64,000 nt of DNA from Strigamia acuminata (GCA_949358305.1 OX442317.1:9862186-9926185), one strand, 5' to 3'. Counted from the first letter of the stretch, positions 44,283-55,929 are shown. A program made the numbers and translations. The notes: generated by a model not told the origin, from the letters alone.

Positions 44283-46277
44283 TCAGGGGCCTGGCGCATC
44301 CTCCGATGGTCGGTCCTCGTGCGAGGTTTCTTGCGAGACCTCGTCGCTGACGACAATTACTTCAGGTGACTCGAAAAGGGGCGGAGAGAAACTCTCCGCC
44401 TCTCTAACTGCCATGCGCGGTTCGGGGAGTGGTGCCAGCCTGGCTCCTTCCTCCGTTACTGCGGATGATGTTGACGCCGAAGGAGAAGTACGAGACTTCT
44501 TGGCCTTCCTTCCCTTCCTCCGTCGGGAACGGTGTGGTCTGCCTGGCGTCCTCGGGATGTCACCTGGAACGTCGCTGTCTTCGCACGGGGAGGAGAGGAG
44601 CATGGCGGCGTCCGCCCTTGCTTCCGTTTCCTCTTCCGATTGAGACTCCGGGGTCATCTGACCTTGTGGGGTACCGATCTCTGGTGAGAGGGTCTCCATG
44701 AACTCCTCAATCGTAGCAGGGGGTTTCCTTGAAGGTTGCTCGCCCCAGAGCGGCTCGAGCAGTGCTTCCATGTCCTCTGCCTCGTTCGCCAGCTCGGCGG
44801 GAGTGACGTCGACTTTGGCCACAGGTCGAATCGGCCACATCTGTACACTCATGGGCGGAGGGAGAAGCATGTACCACTTCTGCACGGATTCGCCCAAGCA
44901 GGCCTTCAATGCCCGCACGATCTCATCCCATCGGCGCAGCCGTGATGTTTCGGCCGCGGTTGCCGGGATTTGGAGCGACATGTACATTTTCAGGCGAATC
45001 ACGGCCAAAGCGGTTGCCGTTCGGGCCTCGTTCCTGAACGCATCCACAAATGCAACATGAAGGCTCCTCCACCGATTGAGTTCTGCTAACCAGAGGTTCA
45101 TCACCTCAGGGGATGCTGCGGCTAAGCGTGGCACTCCGCTGATGATACCCTCTCTAGTGATGTACGGGGTACCTTGCGGTTCCCAGCGTATACCTGGTAG
45201 CGGGTTGCAGAGATCCGGTTCGAGGATCGCCACAGTACCCTGATCCAAGGGGGTCGCGGTCGTCGCCGACTCGCCACCCTCCCGCGTCGTTCCGCTCGTC
45301 GCTGTTCCCAGTATGGCGGACCGCTGCTGTTCGCGGGCACCAAGGGACAAGCCCTCTAGTCCGCTCACATACAGCTGTCTCGCCACTGGCTCGGTTGTCG
45401 GCACTACTGGCGGCACAATACTCGTATTTGCCTGCTGGGTGTCCGACGTTTCCACGGGAGGTGGCGTCATCGGGCCTCGTCTCGGCCTCGGCTCCATCTC
45501 CACGGCTTGCGAGTAGGTGGGTGGCGGTTCGGGGTGGCCGGAAACCGTCTCCGTCTCCATAGGTACATCTTGGGTGACGGTTCTTCCTGAGCTCTGCGAA
45601 CCCTCATCCCACGCGGTGTCGTCCCGCACCAAGCGCGCCTCGGCCTCAGCCTCGGCCAGTGCTTGCCTCTGTGCTGCTGCGGCGCGCGCTCGTCTCGCAT
45701 TCTCCTTAATACGCTTGCGCGTGTGTTTGGACTGGTATCGCTCCTGGTCCGGAGTCGCGTTGGGGACTTGCTTTCGCCAGTCCTCCATGGCAACACGCAG
45801 CTTCTCGGCCTCTACCTCTCCCCACTTGCTGCCTGGCTGGTTGACGTGCTGGCGCTTCGGGGTGGGCTGCGTTAGCCCTGCCGCTGCTGCGCCACGCGTC
45901 CTGGGCCTAGACCTCGTCGGCTGGGCGGCTCGAGAAGGACCTGGGAGCGGGTTGTCGAAGTCCACCACGGGCGTGTAGTCGTCTGGGGGAGCGTCACGGG
46001 AGAAACCGGCGTTAGCCAGTGTATCCAGACGTGTCTCCCAGTTCGGGGTGCTTGCCCACGATATCACCGACCGGCGAGAACGATCACCACCCGGGACAGA
46101 CTGGTGCAGTTGGAACCAGCGCTGGAGCGGAAATGCGGAGTGCACGAGACCGAAACCCAAACAGTTCTGGCACGGCGCCTCACACGTATTCGGCTGGACT
46201 ATCCAGCACTGACCCACGCAAATGGGGCAAATGCACCACCACTCCCACTTGCGACCCTCGCAATCTCCCGAATGTCT
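44283..46277 (-). CDS. Gag-like protein with N-terminal Cys cluster, unrecognised family
   Basis: The frame is open for 665 codons from a good 3' splice site (TTTTGTTATAG ending at 46278) and lacks an ATG near its start, so it is probably a downstream exon. The first 45 residues are cysteine-rich (DC, CICPIC, GQC, TC, APCQNC), a possible zinc-binding module. Then come a Pro-rich region, a Lys/Arg/Ala-rich helix around 170-220, a PPPTYS motif that includes a PPxY-type late-domain sequence, and a globular part near 380-520 (ELNRWRSLHVAFVDAF, MYMSLQIP, VQKWYMLLPPP) that could be the capsid core. The end is acidic and Ser/Pro-rich with a basic patch (SRRRKGRKAKKSR). Position upstream of a PPT and LTR makes Gag the best guess. 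No pol follows it. Confidence 0.6.
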   Translation of the reverse strand, partial: RHSGDCEGRKWEWWCICPICVGQCWIVQPNTCEAPCQNCLGFGLVHSAFPLQRWFQLHQSVPGGDRSRRSVISWASTPNWETRLDTLANAGFSRDAPPDDYTPVVDFDNPLPGPSRAAQPTRSRPRTRGAAAAGLTQPTPKRQHVNQPGSKWGEVEAEKLRVAMEDWRKQVPNATPDQERYQSKHTRKRIKENARRARAAAAQRQALAEAEAEARLVRDDTAWDEGSQSSGRTVTQDVPMETETVSGHPEPPPTYSQAVEMEPRPRRGPMTPPPVETSDTQQANTSIVPPVVPTTEPVARQLYVSGLEGLSLGAREQQRSAILGTATSGTTREGGESATTATPLDQGTVAILEPDLCNPLPGIRWEPQGTPYITREGIISGVPRLAAASPEVMNLWLAELNRWRSLHVAFVDAFRNEARTATALAVIRLKMYMSLQIPATAAETSRLRRWDEIVRALKACLGESVQKWYMLLPPPMSVQMWPIRPVAKVDVTPAELANEAEDMEALLEPLWGEQPSRKPPATIEEFMETLSPEIGTPQGQMTPESQSEEETEARADAAMLLSSPCEDSDVPGDIPRTPGRPHRSRRRKGRKAKKSRTSPSASTSSAVTEEGARLAPLPEPRMAVREAESFSPPLFESPEVIVVSDEVSQETSHEDRPSEDAPGP

Positions 46278-47700
46278 CTATAACAAAATCAATAAAGTAA
46301 AATTAATACCAATAATTAAAGTAGAAGAAAAATCACTCAAGGAGCAGCTGGCAACAGTGGAGTTGAGATAAGTGACGCGAGAGCGCGGTAAAACCTGCTT
46401 CTCAGCGTCCGGTCAGCGCGCATGCGTGAGAACACATTGCGTCACTGGTTCACAATATCGGCGGAGTCTTCGAGCGAGCGGAAGTTTGCTTCGAAGTTAC
46501 GCCTGATAACGTCCCATCGAAAAACTACGACTGGTGAAGCAGTTGCACGTTTTCGATGTGAGATGCAGCGGCAGTGCGATGAGTGTTTAAACTGCTCGCC
46601 GCCGTTTCTTCCTGACCACTAGGGAGGATCATAGGACCACAGCCGTTACGGAGATCGCAACTGTCATGGCGGAACGTTCTGAGCCAACGTGCCGCAATGA
46701 GCCGATCATCCGTGCCGTCTTGGTTCCCAGAATCCCCAAGTGAGATTGAAGATAATAATGAAAGCCAATTCAACAGCAGCAACAGGCGATCGGTGGATGG
46801 TCGAAACCGTTCCGGCCGTGCGCCGCCGCTGGCTGAAAAACAACTCGAAAAACGGAGGAAAGGGAAAATTTAGAAAGTAAAAAACTAAGCTAGATAAATT
46901 AAGACCTGATCCTCAGAAGAAATGTTCGAAATTTTTTAAGACTTGAGATGGCGAAGCAGAAGGAGAAAAAGAATAAACTCCCACTTGCCGTAATATCTCG
47001 TAAACAACAAGCTATCAAGGAAAAAGAAGCAAGAAACCCAACAAACAGTAAAACTAAAAGCAAAGGGAATTAAAGAACAAGTTGGGATTGGAAGATCACA
47101 CCGCGCCGCCGAGGGATTAGGGACTAATCCCCCCTCGTCGCGGTTGACCTTTCCTCGCTTTCCGCATTGTTTCTGCGGCTTGCGGTCAATGGCTGGAGGG
47201 GCGTCGCTAAGCTGACTGTCTCCACCAAGTCTGACCACAAGTCGGATCTTATACTGGTAACGCGCGAGATCTTTGTGGGACCCAGATACCCATAAAAACG
47301 GCATTGGTTCCTCACAAGATTTGCCACCGCATCCCGCTAAACTAACGAAAGGTGTGGGAAAACGGTGATAGAATGAGAGAAAAAAAAGAAAAACTATTCG
47401 TGAGACTCGAAAAGAAAAAAAAGAAAATAAACTGCCCATGTAAAAAAAAATACAAGAAGGAAAAAGGAAAAAAGGAAAAATAGAAGGAGAAATGATGATC
47501 GCGGTGGCGAACGAAAAGTGAAACTGATCGCCGCCCGAACACGATGTAGCAGAGGAGTGCGCGAAACCGGTATTTAACCGGTGGGAAGCGTGCGTATGGT
47601 GTCGTGCTTCACGCACGAACGTCTGCAAAACGTATCGGTTCGATACGTACGAGGCGCGCGGAAAATACCGCTTATATTCGCCTAAAAGCACTGAATGTGC
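46278..47700. other. Leader or flank of the GC-rich element, no gene seen
   Basis: On the minus strand this is upstream of the Gag-like exon. The 271-codon frame at 46936-47751 is dominated by Phe/Ser runs and looks like chance. A matching 5' LTR was not recognised, so the element is 5'-truncated or diverged, or this stretch belongs to another insert. Confidence 0.4.
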
Positions 47701-47719
47701 TTGCCAATAATGAACGAGG

Positions 47720-49485
47720 TTTAAACTAAATATACACTTTAATAAAAACATAATACATTACGAAATAATGTCCTAAAACAGTTGAAAGCAGGTGAGCTAC
47801 ACACGCCCGTGTGTAGCGCCATGATGTCAAGTGGCACCTGGTGCCGATTATTGACATGAATACAAGACAAATCATTATATAAAAGAACAAATCATCTGGG
47901 AATATGAACATCATATGGAATTACATATGTGACAGCGTTAAATTAAACGCAATAACTGAAAACAATCAAGTAATAACTGATATGCACTGAAAATCTAAAC
48001 ATAATGGGAAATCAAGAAGAAATAAAATATATTCATCGATAATATTTGGTCTTTAGACCAACAAATCCCCTCTTCGATGGAAATATTTATCAGGGGATGA
48101 AACAAACGTGTACTGGAATTACAGTTGATAATTAACGAGAAATGAAAACAATAAAGTCGAATCATCGGGCCGGGTACTGTGATTGAAGAACTCTTCCTTA
48201 AGGAAGCCCGAAAATTCCCTCGAATACTCGATGATCCTCAAAGTCGGGTGAAACTAAAATAGGAATGTCATGCTCGGAAGATCTTCGAAATTAGCGATCG
48301 CAAACGTTCGGATGAAAGCCATTTGGTGAAAATGTCAGCGATATTAACCTCGCTGGCGACTTTTCGAAGATCGAAGACTCCCGCAGTAAACCACTCCCTG
48401 AGCCAGTGAAACTTCACGCGAATATGCTTCGTCTTCGCGTTCTCGATGTCATTAGACGTAAATTGAATCGCGGCCAGGGCGTCGGAATACACGATAGGTC
48501 GGGATAGACGATTGAGAATCGGGAATTCGGTGTACACGCTGTCGAGCCAGAAAAGCTCCTTTACACACTCTACTAGGGCGATAAACTCCGCTTCCATAGT
48601 AGAGCATGCAACGGTCGACTGTTTACGACAGGACCAGCCGATAGGGACGTTGCCGATGTACACGATGTATCCTCCGAAACTCAAAGATGTTTCCGGGTCG
48701 CTTGCCCACGATGCGTCGGTGAAAGCCGATAACTGGCTGGAAATGCAACCAGACAGTTCGATACAAAGGTCTGCGGTGTTTGCTACGTACTGCAGAACCT
48801 GGAGAAGGGCGCGGATGTGGGTTCGGTTGTAGCACGTGTTGTATTGTGCTAAGGCGATCACGGAGTATAGGATATCGGGACGAGTTCTCGATGCCAAAAA
48901 CAACAGTGAACCGATTACCGATCGATAGGGAAAATCTTCGAGGTTTTCGGTGGACCCTCTGACGAGCGTCGTTCCCGGTGTCACTGGCACCTTGACGAGG
49001 TTATTGGTCGATGTCCCGAACTCCTTTATAATCTTGGCGATGTAAGCACGCTGGGTGATAAATGTGCGTCCTGCGTCACGGATGAATTCGACGCCTAGAA
49101 GTCTCGTGATCGGGCCGAGATTTACGATGTCGAACTTCGAACTGATGAGTTGGATCAGTTGTTTAAAGATGCCGTCGGATGCGTAGAAAAGAACAATATC
49201 ATCTACGTAAATCAGCATAACTGCTGTATTGCCGAATACGTAGACGCAATTACATGCCGGCATCTTCCGAAATCCGAGGGCCCGTAACGTCTCGTCGAGT
49301 TTCTCGAACCATTGTCTTCCGGATTGGTGGAGGCCGTAAAGTGATTTGAGGAGCAGCCACACGTTATTTGGATCGGAGCATGTGGCACCTGCGGGGATTC
49401 GCATGTAGACTTTATGCTTTAACTCCCCGTACAGGTACGCACACTTCACGTCGAGGTGGGCATCCTTCCAGCCTCGCAACACGAC
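47720..49485 (-). mobile_element. 3' half of a Copia element
   Basis: Coding for the C-terminal part of Pol (48268-49482) is followed on the minus strand by a polypurine tract (48064-48080, CGAAGAGGGGATT) and an LTR start TGTTGGTCTAAAG at 48063. The far end of that LTR is not clear (about 47650-47720). The 5' part (Gag, PR, IN and most of RT) is missing, and at ~49485 the sequence switches directly to a Gypsy element. Confidence 0.8.
48268..49482 (-). CDS. Copia RT (C-terminal part) and RNase H
   Basis: 404 codons are open. RT begins inside the domain at GWKDAHLDVKCAYLYGEL and includes YGLHQSGRQWFEKLD, the catalytic LIYVDDIVLF and LLGVEF. The connection PYRSVIGSLLFLASRTRPDI and the RNase H motifs DASWAS, STMEAEFIAL and KTKHIRVKFHWLREW follow, ending with ADIFTKWLSS. 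The frame is intact, but the protein is 5'-truncated and cannot act alone. Its tail resembles the residual RNase H end of the RT-less Copia. Confidence 0.9.
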   Translation of the reverse strand: MLRGWKDAHLDVKCAYLYGELKHKVYMRIPAGATCSDPNNVWLLLKSLYGLHQSGRQWFEKLDETLRALGFRKMPACNCVYVFGNTAVMLIYVDDIVLFYASDGIFKQLIQLISSKFDIVNLGPITRLLGVEFIRDAGRTFITQRAYIAKIIKEFGTSTNNLVKVPVTPGTTLVRGSTENLEDFPYRSVIGSLLFLASRTRPDILYSVIALAQYNTCYNRTHIRALLQVLQYVANTADLCIELSGCISSQLSAFTDASWASDPETSLSFGGYIVYIGNVPIGWSCRKQSTVACSTMEAEFIALVECVKELFWLDSVYTEFPILNRLSRPIVYSDALAAIQFTSNDIENAKTKHIRVKFHWLREWFTAGVFDLRKVASEVNIADIFTKWLSSERLRSLISKIFRA

Positions 49486-50776
49486 CAGAAGACAGAAAAA
49501 CAGACGGACGTTTAACTCCGGTTACTTCGGTAGGCGGAGCCACAGGAGTTGGCGGCGGGCCCTCAGCTGCAGGTTCGATGACCTCAACAGGTGGAACCGT
49601 TTCCGCCGCATCCTCGGCTACCGGCCAAGTGGGTGTGGACTCGGGTGGTATATACCGCCTCAAGTTCACAATATTTACCGGACCTTTACATTTCAGCGTA
49701 ATCGGCGTTGCCACCGTGTACACCAAAGGACTGATGACCTTTGTGACAACGTACGGGCCTTCGAATCGATCTTCCAACGACGCAGCATAACGGAGCGCTT
49801 TAACCGACAGTGGGTGAGTTCGAAGCAATACTAAATCATCCACCTCAAATGTATCGTCGCTACGATGTTGATCGTAATAAGACTTCTGTTTCTGTTTAGC
49901 CAGCGACTTATTTTTGAGCGCTGCCTTCAACAACACATCCATCCTAGAGACCAACATTCTCACCGTGTCGTACGGCTGCTCGGGGTCGAAGGGTGCATCC
50001 AGAGCCACACCGCGACTATCCCAAAACGGACGTAACTCACGGAGATACGTTAGCATTGCTGGTGATAAACCCGTTGTTGCCGATGGGGCCGTGCGCAAGG
50101 CGAAATTAATGCTATTGATGCATCGGTCCCACTGGTCATGTTCGGACGTGAAAATCTGAAGCATAATTTTAATGTTCCGATTGACTCGTTCGGTGTAATT
50201 AGTTTGCGGGTGATATGGTGACGTCCTTAACGGAGTGACACCTGCCTCCCTGCACAACTCATTGTATACCTCTGAAATAAATTGTTTTCCGTTATCACTT
50301 ACGATGAACCGAGGGCATCCATGATTATGAAAGAAACGCAACAACACGGGCACGACACTTGAAATTTTCGCCGTCCGCATCGCCGTAGCCTCAACCCATC
50401 CAGTGGCATAGTCCACAATCACCAGAATATACCTGTTCCGGTCTCTCGTCATTGGTTTCGGGCCCATGAAGTCGACTCCGAGTCTTTCGAATCGGCCTAT
50501 CATTGGTGAAACTGGCATCAGGAGTCCGATTGGTTTCCTCTGCACAGGTTTGCAGCGCTGGCAACGGTCACACCTTGCGATGTATTCCCGCACACTGCGT
50601 CTAAACCCGGGCCAGAAAAAACTCCGACGTAACATCGACACCGCCATGTCCGGACAACGGGTGGTCGTGCACAACCTTGAGACAGCGGTCATGTAACGAA
50701 ACAGGCACCACGATTTTTAGTCCGGAGCCATATTCCGTGTTTTCCAAGAACATATCTGTCTTCAACGGGGCGTTTA
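49485..50776 (-). pseudogene. Integrase of the decayed Gypsy, frameshifted
   Basis: The first part of the zinc module (LKIVVPVSLHDRCLKVVHDH, then PLSGHGG, 50700-50640) and the second part (FFWPGFRRSV, CDRCQRC) are in different frames, with a break near 50630-50640. The core is otherwise good: GVDFMGP, SDNGKQF and YHPQTNYTERVNRN give the Asp-Asp-Glu residues. A GPY/F-like tail (RFEGPYVVTKV) and a Pro/Glu-rich end run into Copia sequence at ~49485. Confidence 0.88.
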
Positions 50777-50778
50777 TA

Positions 50779-51999
50779 CAGGGTGGAACAAAAGTCTGTT
50801 CCCCTCAAATATTTCCTCAGGAATTGCATCTAGGACAACTTTGATGAAGCGATCGTATAGGAAGTTGGGTGAGAGCAATCCAATGATGTCATCAAATTTG
50901 ACCTTGACGGCTATTTTCAAGGATATTCACTTGCTAACTTCTAAACCAATCAGGTTAGAGCAAAAAAGTCAATTACAAAGTTGTAGAGCACCATCAAATT
51001 AGTACTATTCAACTTATCTTAGTCATCTTAAGTTAAATGTTTTCCTTTTAAAAAGGAGACAAATCAGCTGAAATAAAGCCAGCCATTGTGACAAAACTTA
51101 AATTTCTATCACAAAAATACTGAATTACTTAAATAAACGTATTCAAATGTGCATCATTATGCAAGTAAACAAGAAAAACCACTGCCTTTTTTTAATGCCT
51201 CAATAATTATTTTATCACAAGATTAACCCTTGGCTATACGGATTTATGAACAAGCTTTTTCTTGAATAGGAAAATTTTTTTTCCTACGAATTTTTTTTGT
51301 TGAAAATTTGTGACTTTGTTGATCGGATAATAAAGTAAATCTCGGGTGAAATTTGTAATAATTCATCATTTATTTAATTAAATATTCAACTTGGAAATTT
51401 TCTGCCCCTTAAAACTCCAGCATAACTTTTAAGCTGGCTTTGCTGTATTTGTAAACAGCGCTTCAGTGAACAGCTTTTCGCATTTACCAGTAGTGATTAA
51501 AACCACCTCCAGATGGCTCAAATCTATTTATTTTTATTGTTTAGGCATTACGTTCTCAATAAAATTAGTTCCGAACTAAAAACAAACTACATGGCGCTTT
51601 AACCAATCGACTTAAAAATTGTCCATAAATCCGTAATGGCTAAACCAGAACGGCACATTTTATCCTTATGCCTCCGAGGGTTAAAAAATTTCACTTTGCT
51701 GATTTTTTTTCTGATTTGTCTCCTTTTTAAAAAGAAAACATTTAACTTAAGATGACTAAGATAATTTGGATAGTACTAATTTGATGATGCTCTACAACTT
51801 TGTAATTGACTTTTTTGCTCTAACCTGATTGGTTTAGAAGTTAGCAAGTGAATAACCTTGAAAATGGCCTTCAAGGTCAAATTTGATGACATCATTGGAT
51901 TGCTCTCACCAAACTTCCTATACGATCGCTTCATTAAAGTTGGCCTAGGTGCAATTGCTGAGGAAATATTTGAGGGGAACAGACTTTTGTTCCACCCTG
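50779..51999. mobile_element. Tc1/mariner-type MITE (1221 bp) with ~290-bp TIRs
   Basis: The ends CAGGGTGGAACAAAAGT and complement face each other, with a TA duplication outside (50777-50778 and 52000-52001). The inverted similarity extends about 290 bp at each end (50779-51070 and 51705-51999), with small differences. The centre contains no transposase ORF. It is inserted in the Gypsy pol between RNase H and integrase. The open plus-strand frame at 51858-52142 runs out of one TIR and is a chance frame. Confidence 0.92.
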
Positions 52000-52009
52000 T
52001 ATACAACAC

Positions 52010-54247
52010 TCCGTTTGAAGCTAACATAAAGTCAGTCTTGTACTGTAGCATGAGCGGTGAGAGTTGGGATAGGGACGTCTCGTCTCCTTTCTCCATCTTC
52101 AACCACTTAATTAGGATCGCACAATCGGCGTCGGCCAACTGACCCGTCCGTATCTCATCGAGAGACATAGTTAGATCAGCCGACCCAGAGGCCAAAAGTG
52201 AGTGTGACAGCAAAAGTGCGTTCGCTTCTCCGGGTAGAGCCTCTGATGTTGTTAAGTCGTCATCTAGGCTCACTCGTGAGAGCGCATCAGCCACCTTGTT
52301 GTCTACACCTTTTCGGTATTTAATAATAAAATCCTCCTGCTGAAGTTTCATAGCCCATCGAGCCAAACGACCGGACGGATTCTCGCATGACATAAGCCAC
52401 TTAAGAGCCATATGGTCTGTTTCGACTACGAACTTTGAATACTCCACGTACGGCTTGAACTTATTAACAGCCCAAACCACTCCTAGGCATTCGAGCTCTG
52501 AAGCGCTGTAGTTAGCCTCTGCACCCTGGAGAGTGCGGCTAGCGTAGGCGACAGGTCTCACCTTCTCTTCGTCATCAGCCTGCATGAGGACTGCACCGAG
52601 ACCGCCTGCACTAGCATCGGTGTGAATGATGAAAGGGCGGGCAAAATCAGGCAAAGGTAGCACGATCCCATTAGCCAGCTGATGCTTCAGAGTCGTGAAA
52701 GCATCTTGGCACTCCTTCGACCAACTCCATGCTATATCCTTTTTGAGGAGCAGGAAGAATGGTTTTGAAGTAATGTTCAGATCTTTCAGTAATGGCGCGT
52801 AGAATCCAACCATACCGATAAAACGTTGCAACTGCTTTACGTTCTTCGGCGGCGGATACTCCACGATCGCTTGTACCTTGCTTCCGTTTGGACTGTATCC
52901 TATAGGTGTCATGGTGAAACCAAGGAAATCCCAGTCAGCAGGGCAAACAAACGATTTAGATGGGCTAGCCGTCAGGTTTACCTTCTCCAATCGGGCCAAC
53001 ACATCCGCCAAATGCATCAAGTGTTCATCAAATGACTTGCTGTAAATGACAATGTCATCCAGAAAAGCCAGAGCCCACTTGAACTTCGCTTCCCCCAAAA
53101 CCTCGTCCATCATGCGTTGAAACGCACTGGGTGCATTACACAACCCGAACGGCATTCTAGTAAATTGGAACGTGCCCTCAGGGGTGGCAAAAGCCGTTTT
53201 GCACTTGTCTCCGGGCTTCAACTTAATTTGGTAGTAGCCCTTAGTCAAGTCTAGAGTCGTAAAATAAGTACTCCCTCCCAGACACGCCAAAATCATAGAG
53301 ATTGACGGCATTTGATAGACGTCTTTCTCAGTGACCTTGTTCAGTTGTCGGAAATTGATACAAAGACGATAGTTACCACACTTCTTCTTCACGATGACCG
53401 GTGGGTTCTTGTAGCTGCTTTCGCATCTCTCAACCTCACCTTTGCTAAGTGACTCTTCCACCAATTGGCGAAAAATTTCAGCTTTAGCGGGGTTCATCGG
53501 TCGATCTCTGCATTTAAAAGGTGGGTTGTCACCGGTTGGGATCTTATGTTCCGCATCCGGGTGACAACCAGCTTTATAGCTAAAGGTACGGCTGTATTCG
53601 TCAATTAAATACGACAACCTCACCTTCTGCGAATCATCCAGTTCACATTTCGACATTAAACGTTCCGCAAGCGTAGGCCCAGCAGATTCGCCAGCTATCC
53701 GTGAGGATTCGGCGAGCTCCCACTGGTCCACGACAGGGACCGCTAAGTCTACTCTATATGGTTGGGGGTCAAAAGGAAATGTCTCCTCCGGGTTATCAAG
53801 GTGAAACCAATCATTCCGGGGCAATCTAATCACGATGTTGTTCCCCTTAATCCAGTTGCACCCGAGGAGGATGAAACACGAACTAGAGGGTAACACCGGG
53901 AAACGGATCTTTTGACTCCCAGTTCTCCAGCACAGAAGCAACTCGAGTATCCCAACTGGACTCGTTACTCTGTCACCAGTCATAACCCTAATAGGATTCT
54001 TACAGGGTTCAATCAGGTGCATGAGACTAAACCTGTCGGCCATAGCGCTACTGATATAAGGACCCGTTGCGCCGCAGTCAACCAAAGCCTTTGTCTCATG
54101 GCCGTTCAAGCAAACATTGATGTAGGGAAGAGGGCAATTCCAATCCCTAACAGCAACGTGTACTATATCGAATACCTCAACCTCGGGAAGTCCCGAGAAG
54201 GGGTGTGGTTCTGAAGGTGAGACGTCTGCAAAGATATCAGCATCCAA
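52010..54247 (-). pseudogene. Protease-RT-RNaseH of the decayed Gypsy
   Basis: The frame continues into the MITE to 51776, but Pol homology ends near 52010. The protease has Asp57 in LVDCGATGPYI (DCG instead of DTG/DSG). RT has NPPVIVKKK, FRQLNKVTEKDVYQMP, FTRMPFGLCNAPSAFQ and FLDDIVIYS as the catalytic box. RNase H has HTDASAGGLGAVL and the ...NPSGRLARW segment. The domains are open throughout, but the polyprotein is separated from integrase by the MITE. Confidence 0.9.
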
Positions 54248-54303
54248 ATCAGTCCCACTGGGTGCTAAGAAGGAAGCGGCTTGCTTGCAGACTTTGGATG
54301 AAT

Positions 54304-55929
54304 TTAATCCTCTGGAGCCTGCTCCAGCTCGTTTTCCGACTCAGTCGTTTCTTCGGTTATACCTTTCGTGAAGAACACAGCTTTCGCCAGTTCCTCAGTC
54401 AGGTGGGCCACGCGTTCAGCAGCCTTACCGGCGAGTTTGTGTTTAATTGTGCAATGACGCTCAAAATGCGGTCCGCCACAATGCCAACAACCTGCGCCAG
54501 TAGGTGCGATCGCATGATCCTTCAGCAGGTTAGACGCGGGTCGGGTCGCGGCCGTCTTCGGGGTTTCCGTAGGCTTCCCACTAGGGGTCGCCACAGGCTT
54601 ACCCGTCGGAGGCTTCAACCAACTCCGCGTTCTATCTCCGCTTTTCAGGTCAGCAAACTTCGGCAACGCCTGGGCCGGTGGTGAATGCCAATGTGGTATG
54701 ATTACGCTGGCCGGGTCACGGAACCTTTCCATTGCCAAAGCTGCTGGGGCGAAACGTACACAGGAGCGTTTCAATCCTAGCCAGGAGTGATCCCATGCCA
54801 AGGTGTTCGCTGCCATAGTGCACGTTTCCGGGGTCATAGCTGCCAAAGCATAGTTAATTTTATACTCATCCGCTATCGGCACCTGCATCTGGTTAAACAA
54901 CGCGTCCAGGTCCGTCCAAATCTGCAAAGCCGTCACATCCTTCGCCTGCTTGATGGATACTACTTTTGCGAGTAGTTGGCTGTCGGAAGGTGCGAACCGG
55001 GTCTGGAAGGCGACTTCGAACTCATCCCACGTTTTTACGGGCATCGTCGATTGTCACCAAGATAGGGCGTCACCTGTAAAAAATCTCGACAAGAAACGCC
55101 TAGCCACATAATCGAGCTGCAGCTCGGCGAAGGACAGATTCGATCTCAGCTGGATGAGAAACGTCCTTGCCGCCGTGCGATCGCCCGAGAACGGGTCCAT
55201 GCGTATCTGCGCAACATGTTTGGTCAATTGCTCCACATCTGGTAAACCTTTAGATGTGGGGATGTTGGACTGCGTTATAACTTTATCTGCCGGCACCTCA
55301 ACCCCGAGATGCATTGAGACGTCCGCGGCGAGAGGCGGAGTGGTCCACCTCCTCACCTTTTGGCCGGGCATCGCTTGCATCATTCGCGGATTGACAGGTA
55401 GGGAGTCGCTTGGTGCAACCGAATTTAATTCATCGGAGACGGAGGCTACCGAACTGATGTCCGAATCTGCCCCCGAACCGAGCACACTAGCGCCTTTCCC
55501 ACCAGCAAACTTGCTTTTCATCTTGTAGTACTTCGCTTCGAGCGCCTTCAACTCACTAGTGTGAGTTAATAGCTCCTTCGAGCGAGTATCTCTCAACACC
55601 TCATTCTGCCTTTCGGCGTCGAGAAACGCTTGGCGAGTCTCTGATGCCATATGGTCAGAATGTTCAGCCTCTCTACGCGCGGCAGCGGCATCGTTCAGCG
55701 CCTGCTGTCGCGTCGCAAGGAGATCTTTTATTGCCCCCTCGAGGTCGTGCTGTGACGCGAAGTCACCCGTATCCACCCCGAGCAGGTCGGCCAATTTCTC
55801 GGCCAACTCCGGATTCAAATCGAGATCCATTGCCTTCTTAGTCAGAGACCTGGATCGACGTTTTGGTGAGCGTGATTGAGACCGTGTCTTAACCATGAGT
55901 GAAGAGTGAAAATTTCTGTCCACTCGCAC
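54304..55929 (-). pseudogene. Gag of the decayed Gypsy, one premature stop
   Basis: Two same-frame segments (55929-55054 and 55044-54304) are divided by a single TGA at 55054-55056, inside the conserved Gag stretch GDALSW / TWDEFEVAFQTRF. Residues 60-140 form a likely coiled coil. The 3' part has a CCHC-type zinc knuckle (CWHCGGPHFERHC). Pol is in the -1 frame relative to Gag, as in other Gypsy elements. The stop inactivates the full-length product unless read through. Confidence 0.87.

Larger units (their letters stand above)
49485..55929 (-). mobile_element. Decayed Gypsy element, no LTRs seen
   Basis: In transcription order it has Gag with an internal stop (55929-54304), PR-RT-RNaseH (54247-52010), a Tc1/mariner-type MITE insertion (50779-51999) and a frameshifted integrase (50776-49485). 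The 3' end is cut off at the junction with a Copia fragment. The codon composition is GC-richer than that of the complete Gypsy at 12-21 kb, and the proteins are different, so it is another lineage. Confidence 0.88.

Noticed and set aside
44131-44643. 170-codon plus-strand ORF (and 45517-45978)
   Set aside because: Antisense to the GC-rich Gag-like ORF. GC-rich DNA leaves long open antisense frames.
46936-47751. 271-codon minus-strand ORF
   Set aside because: Dominated by Phe and Ser runs from low-complexity DNA. No domain is present, and it crosses the probable boundary between two elements.
51858-52142. 94-codon plus-strand ORF
   Set aside because: Runs out of the MITE terminal repeat into antisense Gypsy sequence.
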